Assembly (NCBI GenBank): GCA_904501775.1
Contig: CAJGCJ010000018.1
Coordinates: 1 to 24,803 of the forward strand
Direction of reading: 5' to 3'
DNA from: an uncultured Bacteroidaceae bacterium
GTDB taxonomy: Bacteria; Bacteroidota; Bacteroidia; Bacteroidales; Bacteroidaceae
DNA: 24,803 nucleotides
The translations under genes and the position numbers were made by a program. Every line of letters starts with the position of its first letter. The stretch's first letter is position 1. Below, piece after piece: positions 13,626-21,616 of this stretch. The notes under the pieces were generated by a model. The model saw only the letters and a program-made list of their open reading frames with translations, was not told the DNA's origin and searched no databases.

Positions 13626-14498
13626 TTATCTGTATCTGATGCTTTGTCCCGGCCTTATCACCGACTTGGAATTCATCTTATTCAGACGATACAACGTGTT
13701 GACCGACACTCCGCATTTACGTGCAATAACCGAGAGACTCTCGCCCTTGCGCACCTTGTGGTAGAGCGGTTCTGTGCTCTCTATTATCTTGCCTGTCTTT
13801 TTATCAATCTCTTGATATACGCCCTTGCGATAGACATAGAACTCGCCTGTCACATCCTGACGCTCAAAGTCGAAAATCAATGCCGGATTGATATTCTTTC
13901 CTGCAAGGAGAGTCTCGAAGTGCAGGTGCGCGCCTGTGCTTCGTCCGGTATTTCCACCAAGACCTATAGCATCGCCGGCTTTCACATTCTGGTCTTCTAT
14001 GACAAGTTTCTTCGACAAATGCGCATATACTGTCTCAAGACCGTTATTATGGCGTATCACCACATAATGGCCATAGCCACGACGCTGGTACGATGTTATG
14101 CGCACCTTTCCGTCAAATGCTGCATATATTGTATCTCCTCGCTGCACCTTCACATCAATACCGTTGTGCACACGACCGCGACGGCGGCGATATCCGAACA
14201 CATCGGTTATCTTTGTATTCGTTGTGGGCATAGCAAATTTGCGTAGGTCGACTCTGAATGAGTCGGGCATCTGGGCCGTAAAACGCACATTGTTATTTGT
14301 CCATGTCTCGTATAGGCCATCTGCAGGGAACATATTCTCCTCGTTCAGCAGCATATCCCTCAAGGCGATGGAATCTACAAGTTCCATCTGCTTGTCAAGA
14401 GGCGACTGCGCTGCCAACAGGTCCTGCGCATAGACAACAGGGGTTGCAATTGTTTGCAACCCTATTGTAAGTAAAATTGTTTTAAGTAATCTCTTCAA
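13626..14498 (-). CDS. M23-family peptidoglycan endopeptidase with C-terminal LysM domain
   Basis: Periplasmic or surface murein hydrolase of 290 residues with a signal peptide (cleavage near VYA-QD, residue 24). The LytM/M23 zinc site is complete: HNGID (His111, Asp115), YAH (His160) and HLHF (His191, His193). The domain spans about residues 95-205. A LysM domain occupies about 246-290 (VRKGESLSVIARKCGVSVNT and RPGQSIRYR), expected to bind peptidoglycan. With intact ligands it should be a D,D-endopeptidase rather than an inactive activator. It begins 14 bases after ndk and is probably co-transcribed; the palindrome at 13556 ends the operon. Confidence 0.92.
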   Translation of the reverse strand: MKRLLKTILLTIGLQTIATPVVYAQDLLAAQSPLDKQMELVDSIALRDMLLNEENMFPADGLYETWTNNNVRFTAQMPDSFRVDLRKFAMPTTNTKITDVFGYRRRRGRVHNGIDVKVQRGDTIYAAFDGKVRITSYQRRGYGHYVVIRHNNGLETVYAHLSKKLVIEDQNVKAGDAIGLGGNTGRSTGAHLHFETLLAGKNINPALIFDFERQDVTGEFYVYRKGVYQEIDKKTGKIIESTEPLYHKVRKGESLSVIARKCGVSVNTLYRLNKMNSKSVIRPGQSIRYR

Positions 14499-14512
14499 TT
14501 TGACTCAAATGT

Positions 14513-14989
14513 TTACTTCATGAATTTCAGAGTCTCCTCACCACCATATTCGAAACGTGTAACTGCCGATTCGTAGTCGAACAACTCCTCTTCTTTGAAG
14601 AAACGCTTGATTTCGATAAGAGCATTCTCAACAGAGTCTGATGCGTGAACAACATTCTGCTCGCCACTCATTGAAAAATCGCCGCGTATTGTACCGGGCT
14701 GTGCCTTGCGTGAGTTGGTGACACCTACCATAAGACGTACAGTCTCAACAGCCTCAGCACCCTCGAGACAGCATGCCATAACAGGACCGGCCTGCATTGA
14801 TGCCTTCAGATAGGGGTAGAAGGGACGTTCTACAAGGTGCGCATAGTGCTCAGCGAGTATTTCATCGGTAAGGAACATCATCTTGAGACCTACTATGCGT
14901 AATGCTTTACGCTCAAAACGAGTGATAATGTCGCCCATGATGCCTCTCTGAATTGCATTGGGCTTGATAAGGATAAGAGTTCTCTCCAT
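14513..14989 (-). CDS. ndk: nucleoside diphosphate kinase
   Basis: Transfers gamma-phosphate between nucleoside triphosphates and diphosphates through a phospho-histidine, balancing NTP pools. It has 158 residues, near the usual length. The N-terminus TLILIKPNAIQRG is typical, and the active-site His115 lies in NVVHASDS. TNSRKAQPGTIRGDF forms the nucleotide-binding segment near 91-105. It heads a pair with the M23 peptidase gene. Its leader is long (about 126 bases from the candidate promoter at 15122-15149). Confidence 0.95.
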   Translation of the reverse strand: MERTLILIKPNAIQRGIMGDIITRFERKALRIVGLKMMFLTDEILAEHYAHLVERPFYPYLKASMQAGPVMACCLEGAEAVETVRLMVGVTNSRKAQPGTIRGDFSMSGEQNVVHASDSVENALIEIKRFFKEEELFDYESAVTRFEYGGEETLKFMK

Positions 14990-15120
14990 AATAATTGGTT
15001 AGTTTAGAGTATTATTGTTACGAGTTAGTTTTCGTTTCTCAAAAAACTGAGCCCGTGAGTGAATAGAAATATTTTCTTAATCGTCACAGATGCAGCCTGT
15101 TTTTTGCAGTATCAATTGTT

Positions 15121-15218
15121 ACAAAGGTAATAAAAAATCTGTTCACAAAGGATTTATCCAATTAAAAAGAGATAAATAAGAGTATTTTATATGTTTACAG
15201 TGAACAATTTACCTTTGT
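15121..15218. repeat. nested inverted repeat at the recG end / ndk promoter
   Basis: Three nested pairs of arms: ACAAAGGTAA (15121-15130) with TTACCTTTGT (15209-15218), TGTTCAC (15140-15146) with GTGAACA (15200-15206), and ATTTATC (15152-15158) with GATAAAT (15171-15177). The outermost right arm reaches the recG stop codon. The structure could end or protect the recG transcript, or affect ndk initiation. Confidence 0.6.
15122..15149 (-). promoter_or_regulatory. candidate promoter for ndk
   Basis: Minus-strand TACCTTTG (15129-15122) is an exact -7 match. A TTTG (15149-15146) lies only 16 bases upstream, shorter than the usual 19-21. The -7 box is inside one arm of the inverted repeat 15121-15218. 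Confidence 0.45.
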
Positions 15219-17320
15219 TAAGATATTGCGCCCCAATTCCAGTTGTTCTTGTTCTTCATAGTCCGCAGATGTTCCCAGAGAAGACGGTAATTGGCAGAAC
15301 AACACTCCGGGTCGGCCTCAATTACTTCATGTGCCACATCGCGCACATACTGCAGCAACTGCTCGTCGCGTGCAAGATTGGCAATCTTCAGGTCGAACGC
15401 GATACCGCTCTGCTGTGTTCCCTCAATATCTCCGGGGCCACGCAGTTTTAGGTCGGCCTCTGCTATCACAAAACCGTCGTTGCTGCTTGTCATAATCTCC
15501 ATACGCTTGCGGGTATCCTCCGAGAGCTTGTAATCGGTTATCAGCAGGCAATAGGACTGGTTACCGCCACGCCCCACCCTGCCACGCAGCTGATGCAGCT
15601 GTGAGAGTCCGAAACGCTCGGCATTCTCAATAACCATCACCGTTGCATTGGGTACATCGACACCCACCTCTATCACCGTTGTAGAGACAAGAATCTGAGT
15701 CTCGCCACTTGCAAAACGGCGCATCTCATTCTCTTTGTCGGTAGGCTTCATTTTTCCATGAACCTTACTTATGCTATAATCGCAGAAGATGTTGCACAGT
15801 TGCTTGTAACCATCCTCAAGGTTCTTGAGGTCGAGTTTCTCGTTTTCCTTTATCAGCGGATATACGACATACACCTGCCGTCCCTGCTTAATCTGACTGT
15901 TCAAAAACGAGTAAACCTCGTCTATCCGATTTCGGAAGAGATGTTGTGTAGAGATTGGCTTACGTCCGGGTGGTAGTTCGTCGATGACCGAGACATCAAG
16001 ATCGCCATACAGAGTCATTGCAAGAGTACGGGGAATAGGTGTTGCCGTCATCACCAATATATGTGGCGGTATGTTGTTCTTACCCCACATCTTGGCCCTT
16101 TGCGCCACACCGAAACGGTGTTGTTCGTCTATAACCACAATTCCGAGATTAAAGAACTGCACCCTCTCTTCGAGGGCTGCATGTGTACTCACAAGAATAT
16201 CGACACTGCCATCGGCAAGCCCCTCCAGTATCGGAACACGCTCTTTCTGACGCGTGCTGCCCGTCAGCAACTCAACCCTTACAGGAAGGTGTCGCAACAT
16301 ACGCTTTAGCGTTGCACAGTGTTGCTCGGCTAGAATCTCGGTCGGCACCATAAGACATGCCTGATAGCCGTTGTCCTTAGCCAGAAGCATCGAAAGCAGC
16401 GCAACAAGAGTCTTTCCGCTACCCACATCGCCCTGCAAAAGACGGTTCATCTGATGGTTGCCGTTCACGTCGCGCCTAATCTCTTTCACCACACGTTTTT
16501 GCGCGCTGGTCAGTTCAAAAGGAAGGCATTCGCTGTAGAAACGATTGAAGATGTCGCCCACCTTGGCAAAACGATGACCGATATATCTCTTTGTGCGCTC
16601 ACTTGCATATTGAAGAATATTGAGCTGTATATAGAAGAGTTCGTCGAATTTCAGGCGATACTCGGCATCGCGCAACTCCTTTGTATTCTTGGGGAAATGT
16701 ATTACACGAAGAGCCTCGTCAAGAGCCATCAGATGATGCTTTCTCAATATATCAGAGGTAAGCGTCTCGGGGAGTACCTCTTTTCCTACAAGAGCAAAGA
16801 GGTTGCCCATGAGCTTGGCCATTGCCTGAGAATTCAACCCTGCGCGTTTCATCTTCTCAGTGGTATTGTAATAGGGCTGCAAACCCATAGTAGAGAGCTG
16901 TAGAGTCTCAGCGGCATCTATATCGGGATGCGCTATATTCACACGCGAGTTGAACATCGAAGGCTTGCCGAAGACCACATACTTCGTATTCAGCTTTACA
17001 CGATTCTTCAGGTATTTCAGGCCACGGAACCATACAAGGTCGACAAAGCCCGTACCGTCGGTAAAGTGGCCTACGAGACGGCGCGAAGCACCCTCGCCCA
17101 TCTCTTCGAAGCTACGTATCTCGCCACACAGCTGCACATGGGGCATGTTGCCGTTAAGCTCGCTCACACGGAAGAGACGGCTACGGTCTACATAGCGATA
17201 GGGGAAATAATACAATAGGTCGTGCAGGGAATAAATGTTCAACTCCCTGTTAAGCAGTGTTGCACGCTGTTGTCCAACACCCGGCAAGAATTTTATGTCT
17301 CGGGCAGCAAGGTCGAGCAT
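15218..17320 (-). CDS. recG: ATP-dependent DNA helicase RecG
   Basis: Superfamily 2 helicase that remodels stalled forks and branched DNA. It has 700 residues, full length. The N-terminal wedge/OB region covers about residues 1-200. The helicase core has Walker A GDVGSGKT (297-304), DEQH box (398-401), the TATPIPRTLAMTLYGDLDVS segment and motif VI HQLRGRVGRG. The start overlaps the end of ispD by 28 bases, implying tight coupling in the minus-strand cluster. An extended inverted repeat begins at its stop codon. Confidence 0.96.
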   Translation of the reverse strand: MLDLAARDIKFLPGVGQQRATLLNRELNIYSLHDLLYYFPYRYVDRSRLFRVSELNGNMPHVQLCGEIRSFEEMGEGASRRLVGHFTDGTGFVDLVWFRGLKYLKNRVKLNTKYVVFGKPSMFNSRVNIAHPDIDAAETLQLSTMGLQPYYNTTEKMKRAGLNSQAMAKLMGNLFALVGKEVLPETLTSDILRKHHLMALDEALRVIHFPKNTKELRDAEYRLKFDELFYIQLNILQYASERTKRYIGHRFAKVGDIFNRFYSECLPFELTSAQKRVVKEIRRDVNGNHQMNRLLQGDVGSGKTLVALLSMLLAKDNGYQACLMVPTEILAEQHCATLKRMLRHLPVRVELLTGSTRQKERVPILEGLADGSVDILVSTHAALEERVQFFNLGIVVIDEQHRFGVAQRAKMWGKNNIPPHILVMTATPIPRTLAMTLYGDLDVSVIDELPPGRKPISTQHLFRNRIDEVYSFLNSQIKQGRQVYVVYPLIKENEKLDLKNLEDGYKQLCNIFCDYSISKVHGKMKPTDKENEMRRFASGETQILVSTTVIEVGVDVPNATVMVIENAERFGLSQLHQLRGRVGRGGNQSYCLLITDYKLSEDTRKRMEIMTSSNDGFVIAEADLKLRGPGDIEGTQQSGIAFDLKIANLARDEQLLQYVRDVAHEVIEADPECCSANYRLLWEHLRTMKNKNNWNWGAIS

Positions 17321-18000
17321 CCGATCAATGTATTCGCAATCATCATATCAAAAGGGGTCGTGAGCTTTATATTCTCGCGGTTACCTGCCACTGCGAACAC
17401 ACGCTCACCCATAGCCTCAACAACCGAAGCGTCATCGGTAAAAGCCTCGACATAGCGCTGTTCATAGGCACGGCGCAATAACGACAGACGGAATATCTGC
17501 GGAGTCTGCACAAGACGGTAACGGTCGCGTGGAACAGCCTCGCTGGCACCCTCGCCGCCGATTATATGACGCAGACTGTCGTTCAGCTCTATCATCGGTA
17601 TCACTGCACCATTGTTCCATGCAGCCAGATAGGCCTCGTCAAGGACTCTTTGCGACACAAAGGGACGCACGCCATCGTGCACACCCACAATTGCATCCTC
17701 TACATCGTTATCGTCATTTATGGCATCAAGGCCGTTCTTCACAGAGTGGAAACGGGTGTTGCCACCTTCGGTAACAACAAGCGGCACCGAGAATTCATAT
17801 TTAAGGCAGAGCTCGTCCCACAAACCCAGATGCTCGTGCGGGAGTACAAGTATAATGTTCAAGGTCTTGTCCATGCTGTAAAGACGCTCGAGTGTCACCA
17901 TAAGCACAGGACGCTCACCAAGCAACTGGAACTGCTTGGGCAATGTGCCGCCCATACGTTGCCCTTTTCCACCGGCAACAACAATCATATATCTTTTCAT
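17293..18000 (-). CDS. ispD: 2-C-methyl-D-erythritol 4-phosphate cytidylyltransferase
   Basis: Third enzyme of the non-mevalonate isoprenoid pathway, making CDP-methylerythritol from MEP and CTP. It has 235 residues. The CTP-binding loop GGKGQRMGGTLPKQF lies at residues 10-24, VHDGVRPFVS near 108-117 and RDRYRLVQTPQIF near 156-168, all typical. Its start overlaps the DJ-1 stop by 4 bases (ATGA) and its 3' end overlaps recG by 28 bases. It supplies precursors for the polyprenyl chain used by MenA elsewhere in the window, though the genes are not linked. Confidence 0.95.
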   Translation of the reverse strand: MKRYMIVVAGGKGQRMGGTLPKQFQLLGERPVLMVTLERLYSMDKTLNIILVLPHEHLGLWDELCLKYEFSVPLVVTEGGNTRFHSVKNGLDAINDDNDVEDAIVGVHDGVRPFVSQRVLDEAYLAAWNNGAVIPMIELNDSLRHIIGGEGASEAVPRDRYRLVQTPQIFRLSLLRRAYEQRYVEAFTDDASVVEAMGERVFAVAGNRENIKLTTPFDMMIANTLIGCSTLLPET

Positions 18001-18548
18001 CGGTCGAACTGCATTTGTGAACGCAAAAGAGCAACAGTATCTTTAGCGCAGAAATGTTCTACAATGGCAAAGCCGAAGTCGAAAGAGACACCGGGGCCAC
18101 ATGCCGTGATGAAATTACCGTCCTTTTCGACTGTGGCAGCAGTGTAGTCGGCGCCAGTGAGGTCGGTTTCACAACCGGGATAACAAGTTGCCTTGTGTCC
18201 CTTGAGAAGACCCATACGACCAAAGACCATTGGAGCGGCACAGATAGCAGCCAGCAGTTTTCCCTCTCCATTCATGCGCTCAATCTCTTCTCTTACAGCA
18301 GCATTGGCCGATAGATTCTCTGTACCCTCGCTACCACCTGGCAACACAAGGGCATCGGCATCGGCAAGGCTGAAGTCACCCAACAGAGCATCGGCAATTA
18401 CAGCCACACCCTGCGCCGAGAGCACTTCGCGACGTCCCATTGTTGAAACGGTTGTAACCTTCAATCCTGCACGGCGCATCACATCAATTGGAGCCAATGC
18501 CTCAACAGTCTCAAAGCCATCGGCCAAAAAAACATATATCTTCTTCAT
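17997..18548 (-). CDS. DJ-1/PfpI family protein
   Basis: Flavodoxin-like fold protein of 183 residues from the ATG at 18548. The nucleophile Cys103 sits in AAICAAPMVFGR and the conserved Glu16 in GFETVEA; the loop VLPGGSEGTENL is typical of the DJ-1 (YajL/ThiJ) subgroup. Proposed activities in the family include protein deglycase or chaperone and redox sensing, which remain debated. I rejected the in-frame extension to 18632, because the added residues have no family match and its ATG lies inside a -7 box (18626-18633). ispD overlaps its stop by 4 bases. Confidence 0.88.
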   Translation of the reverse strand: MKKIYVFLADGFETVEALAPIDVMRRAGLKVTTVSTMGRREVLSAQGVAVIADALLGDFSLADADALVLPGGSEGTENLSANAAVREEIERMNGEGKLLAAICAAPMVFGRMGLLKGHKATCYPGCETDLTGADYTAATVEKDGNFITACGPGVSFDFGFAIVEHFCAKDTVALLRSQMQFDR

Positions 18549-18625
18549 CTTTATCATTAAAATTTCAAAACCGGGAAGTTCCTTGTCCAAATCTTTTGTT
18601 GTGGTTCTGGGAACCCAATCCAACA

Positions 18626-18633
18626 CAAACATA
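18626..18633 (-). promoter_or_regulatory. candidate internal promoter upstream of the DJ-1 gene
   Basis: Minus-strand TATGTTTG matches TAnnTTTG exactly and is followed by TG. It would start transcription near 18620, about 70 bases before the ATG at 18548, just after the tonB stop (18644). It would let DJ-1-ispD-recG be expressed apart from pdxJ-exbBD-tonB. Confidence 0.5.
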
Positions 18634-18643
18634 TATCAAGAAC

Positions 18644-19453
18644 TTATTTAAGTTTAAAATAGTAGGTAATTGTACCCGACTGGTTGTTCACTCCACTCAC
18701 CTCGTTAAACACAGCCTGTGAAGCAGCCTTCAGAGCCGCCTTGCGCAACTCGGCATTGGCCGTGTTTGTACGGCCGTTTATAGATGTCTGGATGACACGT
18801 CCTTGTGAGTTCACTGTAATATTCACAACCACACGGCCCTCGTCCTGCACATTATATGTAGGGCGTGGCAAACCGCCCTTGCCCAACGAGCGTCCGTTGA
18901 GGTCGAATGTTCCATATCCTCCTGTACCCACTTTTACGCCTTCTTTATCATTGCCCTCCAATGCACCCTCGACACCGCTGCCCTTATCGGCAGTTCCCTG
19001 ATTCTGCATTGTTGTACCTTTTCCGAAAGCTCCCGATATCCTGTCGTTCGCCTCACGGGCAAGCCTTTCAGCCTCTTTACGGCGCAGTTCCTCTTCTTTT
19101 GCCTTTTTCTCGGCCTCAAGCTGCTCCTTTGTCTTCTTAGGCTTGGGCTTTTCGCTTTTCTTATTGTCGGGCACAGCGATAGAAGGCTCGTCGTTCTGCG
19201 TAATCAGGGGCTCCTCGGGCGAAGATGCCGGTTGTGATGCCGGCTTCGAAGGTTGCGGCTGCACTTTCACCTCGGTATATCTGTAGGCATCGCCTGCAGC
19301 AGCCTCGACATTGCCCATTATCACAGCAACACCGGCCTCTTGCTGTTGTTGCGGTTGCGAGATGACAACAAGCAGAAGTATCACCAGCACTATTGCATGA
19401 AAAACAACCGTGCCAATCACACCATGTATCTGTTCCTTATTGGGTTTATTCAT
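18644..19453 (-). CDS. tonB: TonB-family energy transducer
   Basis: Periplasm-spanning protein of 269 residues linking the ExbB/ExbD motor to outer-membrane receptors. One N-terminal membrane helix (about 12-35) is followed by a Pro/Ser-rich spacer (about 65-105) and a Lys/Glu-rich stretch likely helical (about 105-140, KTKEQLEAEKKAKEEELRRK-like). A Gly-rich linker follows, and then a C-terminal TonB domain (GRVVVNITVNSQGRVIQTS, residues ~205-269, ending ITYYFKLK). Its ATG overlaps the exbD stop by one base (TAATG). Bacteroidales have several TonB proteins; this is one of them, so 'tonB' is a family label. Confidence 0.85.
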   Translation of the reverse strand: MNKPNKEQIHGVIGTVVFHAIVLVILLLVVISQPQQQQEAGVAVIMGNVEAAAGDAYRYTEVKVQPQPSKPASQPASSPEEPLITQNDEPSIAVPDNKKSEKPKPKKTKEQLEAEKKAKEEELRRKEAERLAREANDRISGAFGKGTTMQNQGTADKGSGVEGALEGNDKEGVKVGTGGYGTFDLNGRSLGKGGLPRPTYNVQDEGRVVVNITVNSQGRVIQTSINGRTNTANAELRKAALKAASQAVFNEVSGVNNQSGTITYYFKLK

Positions 19454-19866
19454 TATTTTCTGTCGGGACGGCGTGTAGCCAGCACCATCTTGTAGTTATT
19501 TTCATTTGCTATATTCAGCACCCTCACGACCTCGCGGTAAGGCACTGTTTCATCGGCATACAGAGCAACATACATCTCGGGCTCTTTCACAGCACAGTCG
19601 GCAAGGAACAGAGCGATATCATCGGGTGATATCGGCATCTCGTCCTCTTTTCCGAATGCCGAGTAGTAGTTCAGATTGCTATCTATTATGATACGCACCA
19701 TAGGCTTTGCCGAAGTCTGCTTGCTACCCTGTGGCAACAGCACTTTTATGGCGTTGGGCGTCACCATTGTAGATGTTATCATAAAGAATATCAACAATAG
19801 AAATATGATGTCGGTCATCGACGACATCGAAAAGGCATCTATTGTCCTTGTCTTTCTCTTTAACAT
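19453..19866 (-). CDS. exbD: ExbD/TolR-family biopolymer transport protein
   Basis: Motor subunit of 137 residues with one N-terminal helix (about 17-37) and a periplasmic domain. The functional Asp of the family is seen as Asp19 in SSMTDIIFLLLIFFM. It is part of the ExbB-ExbD-TonB complex using proton motive force. It follows exbB after 23 bases and overlaps tonB by one base. ExbD and TolR are hard to separate by sequence; the tonB neighbour favours ExbD. Confidence 0.9.
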   Translation of the reverse strand: MLKRKTRTIDAFSMSSMTDIIFLLLIFFMITSTMVTPNAIKVLLPQGSKQTSAKPMVRIIIDSNLNYYSAFGKEDEMPISPDDIALFLADCAVKEPEMYVALYADETVPYREVVRVLNIANENNYKMVLATRRPDRK

Positions 19867-19889
19867 AATTATCCGTTGAAATAGAGGAT

Positions 19890-20597
19890 TTATTTATTCT
19901 CTTTCTTCTCGTGCACAATCTCCATGAAAGAGATAATCTGTGCCTCAAGATCGTTCTGCACCTTATCGACAAGTGTCACAAGGTAGTTGTATGCAAAGAT
20001 TGCAATGATACCCACGATAAGACCGCCTACGGTGGTTATCATAGCCTCGTATATACCACCCGACAACAGAGAGACATCTATATTGTTACCGGCATTCGAC
20101 ATCTCCCAGAAAGCCTGTACCATACCTGTCACAGTACCCAAGAAGCCAATCATGGGACCCACTGCTGCAATTGTAGAGAGAATGGGAAGACCCTTCTCGA
20201 GTATCGCCACTTCGAGATTGGCACTATTGTCAACAGTTTCGCGTATAGCATCGGCCGACAACCTGAAGTTCTTGAGTCCCTTCTCGATAACTCGTGATAC
20301 AGGAGTGTTCTCGTTGCGGCAGTAGTTTGTAGCCGACTTTATATCGTCGTCTTTCACATTGTCGTGTATGCGCTCCATAAAGAGGGGATTGCGTTTCATC
20401 GCCTTACGCAACACCGAAAAACGTTCGAAGAAGATATACACTCCCACAACCGAAAGCAAGGCAAGAACCAGCATAATCCAGCCACCCTTCAATGCAAGAT
20501 CCCAAACATTAATTCCCTCAACCACAGGCTCGGTAAGATTCATAATGGAATCCTGTGCCACTGCAGCAACCTGTGCAAACTGTATTTTCAAAACCAT
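19890..20597 (-). CDS. exbB: MotA/TolQ/ExbB proton channel family protein
   Basis: Proton-channel subunit of 235 residues with three membrane helices (about 36-56, 130-155 and 185-210). GFLGTVTGMVQAFWEM near 148-163 and the GGIYEAMITTVGGLIVGIIA segment near 178-197 are typical of ExbB/TolQ. It lies 17 bases after pdxJ and just before exbD and tonB. A later start at an internal Met (MNLTEPVVEG) is possible. Confidence 0.92.
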   Translation of the reverse strand: MVLKIQFAQVAAVAQDSIMNLTEPVVEGINVWDLALKGGWIMLVLALLSVVGVYIFFERFSVLRKAMKRNPLFMERIHDNVKDDDIKSATNYCRNENTPVSRVIEKGLKNFRLSADAIRETVDNSANLEVAILEKGLPILSTIAAVGPMIGFLGTVTGMVQAFWEMSNAGNNIDVSLLSGGIYEAMITTVGGLIVGIIAIFAYNYLVTLVDKVQNDLEAQIISFMEIVHEKKENK

Positions 20598-20614
20598 ATT
20601 ACTGTATTATTATA

Positions 20615-21337
20615 TTACTTTTTCAAAATCAGACAATTCTTGTATGCCGATATAGTCTCTTTCAGACCCATATACAGCGCATCACAAATAAGCGCATGTC
20701 CTATTGACACCTCGTCGACCCAAGGGATGTTCTCGATGAAATAGGCCAGATTCTGCAGGCTGAGGTCGTGACCGGCATTCAGTCCGATACCCAAACTGCG
20801 CACACGCTTAGCAGTCTCGACAAATGGAGCAATCGCCTGTTCGCGGTTCTTTGGATACTCCTCGGCATAAGGACCTGTATACAGCTCTACACGGTCGGCA
20901 CCGGCCTTGGCGGCAAACTCGGCCATACGCACATCGGCATCTATAAAAATAGAGCTTCTGATACCCGCAGCACGGATATCGTTGAGCACATCGCGCAGGA
21001 ACTCCTGCTCGGCCACAGTATCCCATCCATGGTTCGAAGTCAGCTGGTCGGGTTTATCGGGAACAAGCGTCACCTGATGAGGCTTTACCCTCAGCACCAA
21101 GTCAATGAAATCCCTTGAGGGATAGCCCTCGATATTGAATTCCGTACCCAACACCGCACGAAGAGCCGGAACATCGGCACGTCGTATATGTCTTTCATCG
21201 GGACGTGGGTGTACAGTAATTCCATCCGCGCCAAAGGCCTCGCAATCCTTTGCAACCTGTAAGAGATTGGGAGTGTTGCCTCCACGTGCATTTCTTATCG
21301 TTGCAACCTTGTTAATGTTTACACTTAGTTTAGTCAT
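20615..21337 (-). CDS. pdxJ: pyridoxine 5'-phosphate synthase
   Basis: TIM-barrel enzyme making pyridoxine 5'-phosphate from 1-deoxyxylulose 5-phosphate and 3-amino-2-oxopropyl phosphate, the last ring-forming step of DXP-dependent vitamin B6 synthesis. It has 240 residues. Landmarks: SVNINKVATIRNARGG at the N-terminus, TVHPRPDERHI (His43, Arg45, His50), catalytic Glu70 in FNIEGYPS, and LNAGHDLS. The start is set at 21337 by a strong ribosome-binding site (AAGGAG, about 5 bases upstream), unusual for this genome; the in-frame extension to 21433 crosses the promoter. It heads the operon pdxJ-exbB-exbD-tonB. Confidence 0.95.
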   Translation of the reverse strand: MTKLSVNINKVATIRNARGGNTPNLLQVAKDCEAFGADGITVHPRPDERHIRRADVPALRAVLGTEFNIEGYPSRDFIDLVLRVKPHQVTLVPDKPDQLTSNHGWDTVAEQEFLRDVLNDIRAAGIRSSIFIDADVRMAEFAAKAGADRVELYTGPYAEEYPKNREQAIAPFVETAKRVRSLGIGLNAGHDLSLQNLAYFIENIPWVDEVSIGHALICDALYMGLKETISAYKNCLILKK

Positions 21338-21341
21338 CTTA

Positions 21342-21347
21342 CTCCTT
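21342..21347 (-). promoter_or_regulatory. strong ribosome-binding site deciding the pdxJ start
   Basis: On the minus strand AAAGGAGTAAG precedes the ATG at 21337. It is a clear Shine-Dalgarno sequence where most genes here have none, and it supports the 240-residue form of PdxJ. Confidence 0.7.
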
Positions 21348-21400
21348 TCTTCAACTTCTAAAAACATATTGCACAAAACGATACATAAGGCAATATTGTG

Positions 21401-21434
21401 CAAAATTACTATAAAATAAGGGAATTCGGGCAAA
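21401..21434 (-). promoter_or_regulatory. candidate promoter of the pdxJ operon
   Basis: Minus-strand TTTG (21434-21431), 22 bases, then TAATTTTG (21408-21401) followed by CAC. The -7 box is an exact match; the spacing is slightly long. Transcription would start near 21395, about 58 bases before the pdxJ ATG. The -7 box abuts a repeated TTGCACAA / TTGTGCAA motif. Confidence 0.5.
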
Positions 21435-21546
21435 TTTTATCTTAAATTTAAGAAACCCGTTCCCATTTAGGTATAAATACTTATATTCAGAGCAGGCTCG
21501 GACAAAGGCACCACTTGCAGTAAAATATCAAAACAAACTTTATATA

Positions 21547-21578
21547 TTTGGTTTAGCACAAGTTTGGTTGTATCTTTG
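21547..21578 (+). promoter_or_regulatory. nadK promoter
   Basis: TTTG at 21547-21550, 20 bases, then TATCTTTG at 21571-21578 followed by CACC. This is a full match to the Bacteroidales promoter consensus and the best in the window. Transcription would start near 21584, about 33 bases before the ATG at 21617. Confidence 0.78.
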
Positions 21579-21616
21579 CACCCGTAAACCCTCTTTTATA
21601 ACAAACAATCGACAGC

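Noticed and set aside
17566..18147. Plus-strand open frame of 193 codons across ispD and the DJ-1 gene
   Set aside because: It crosses two firmly identified minus-strand genes and has no recognisable motif.
18549..18632. Upstream extension of the DJ-1 protein
   Set aside because: The first ATG is inside an exact -7 box, and the extra residues do not resemble family N-termini.
21338..21433. Upstream extension of pdxJ
   Set aside because: It crosses the promoter and has no match to the family; a strong ribosome-binding site marks the start at 21337.
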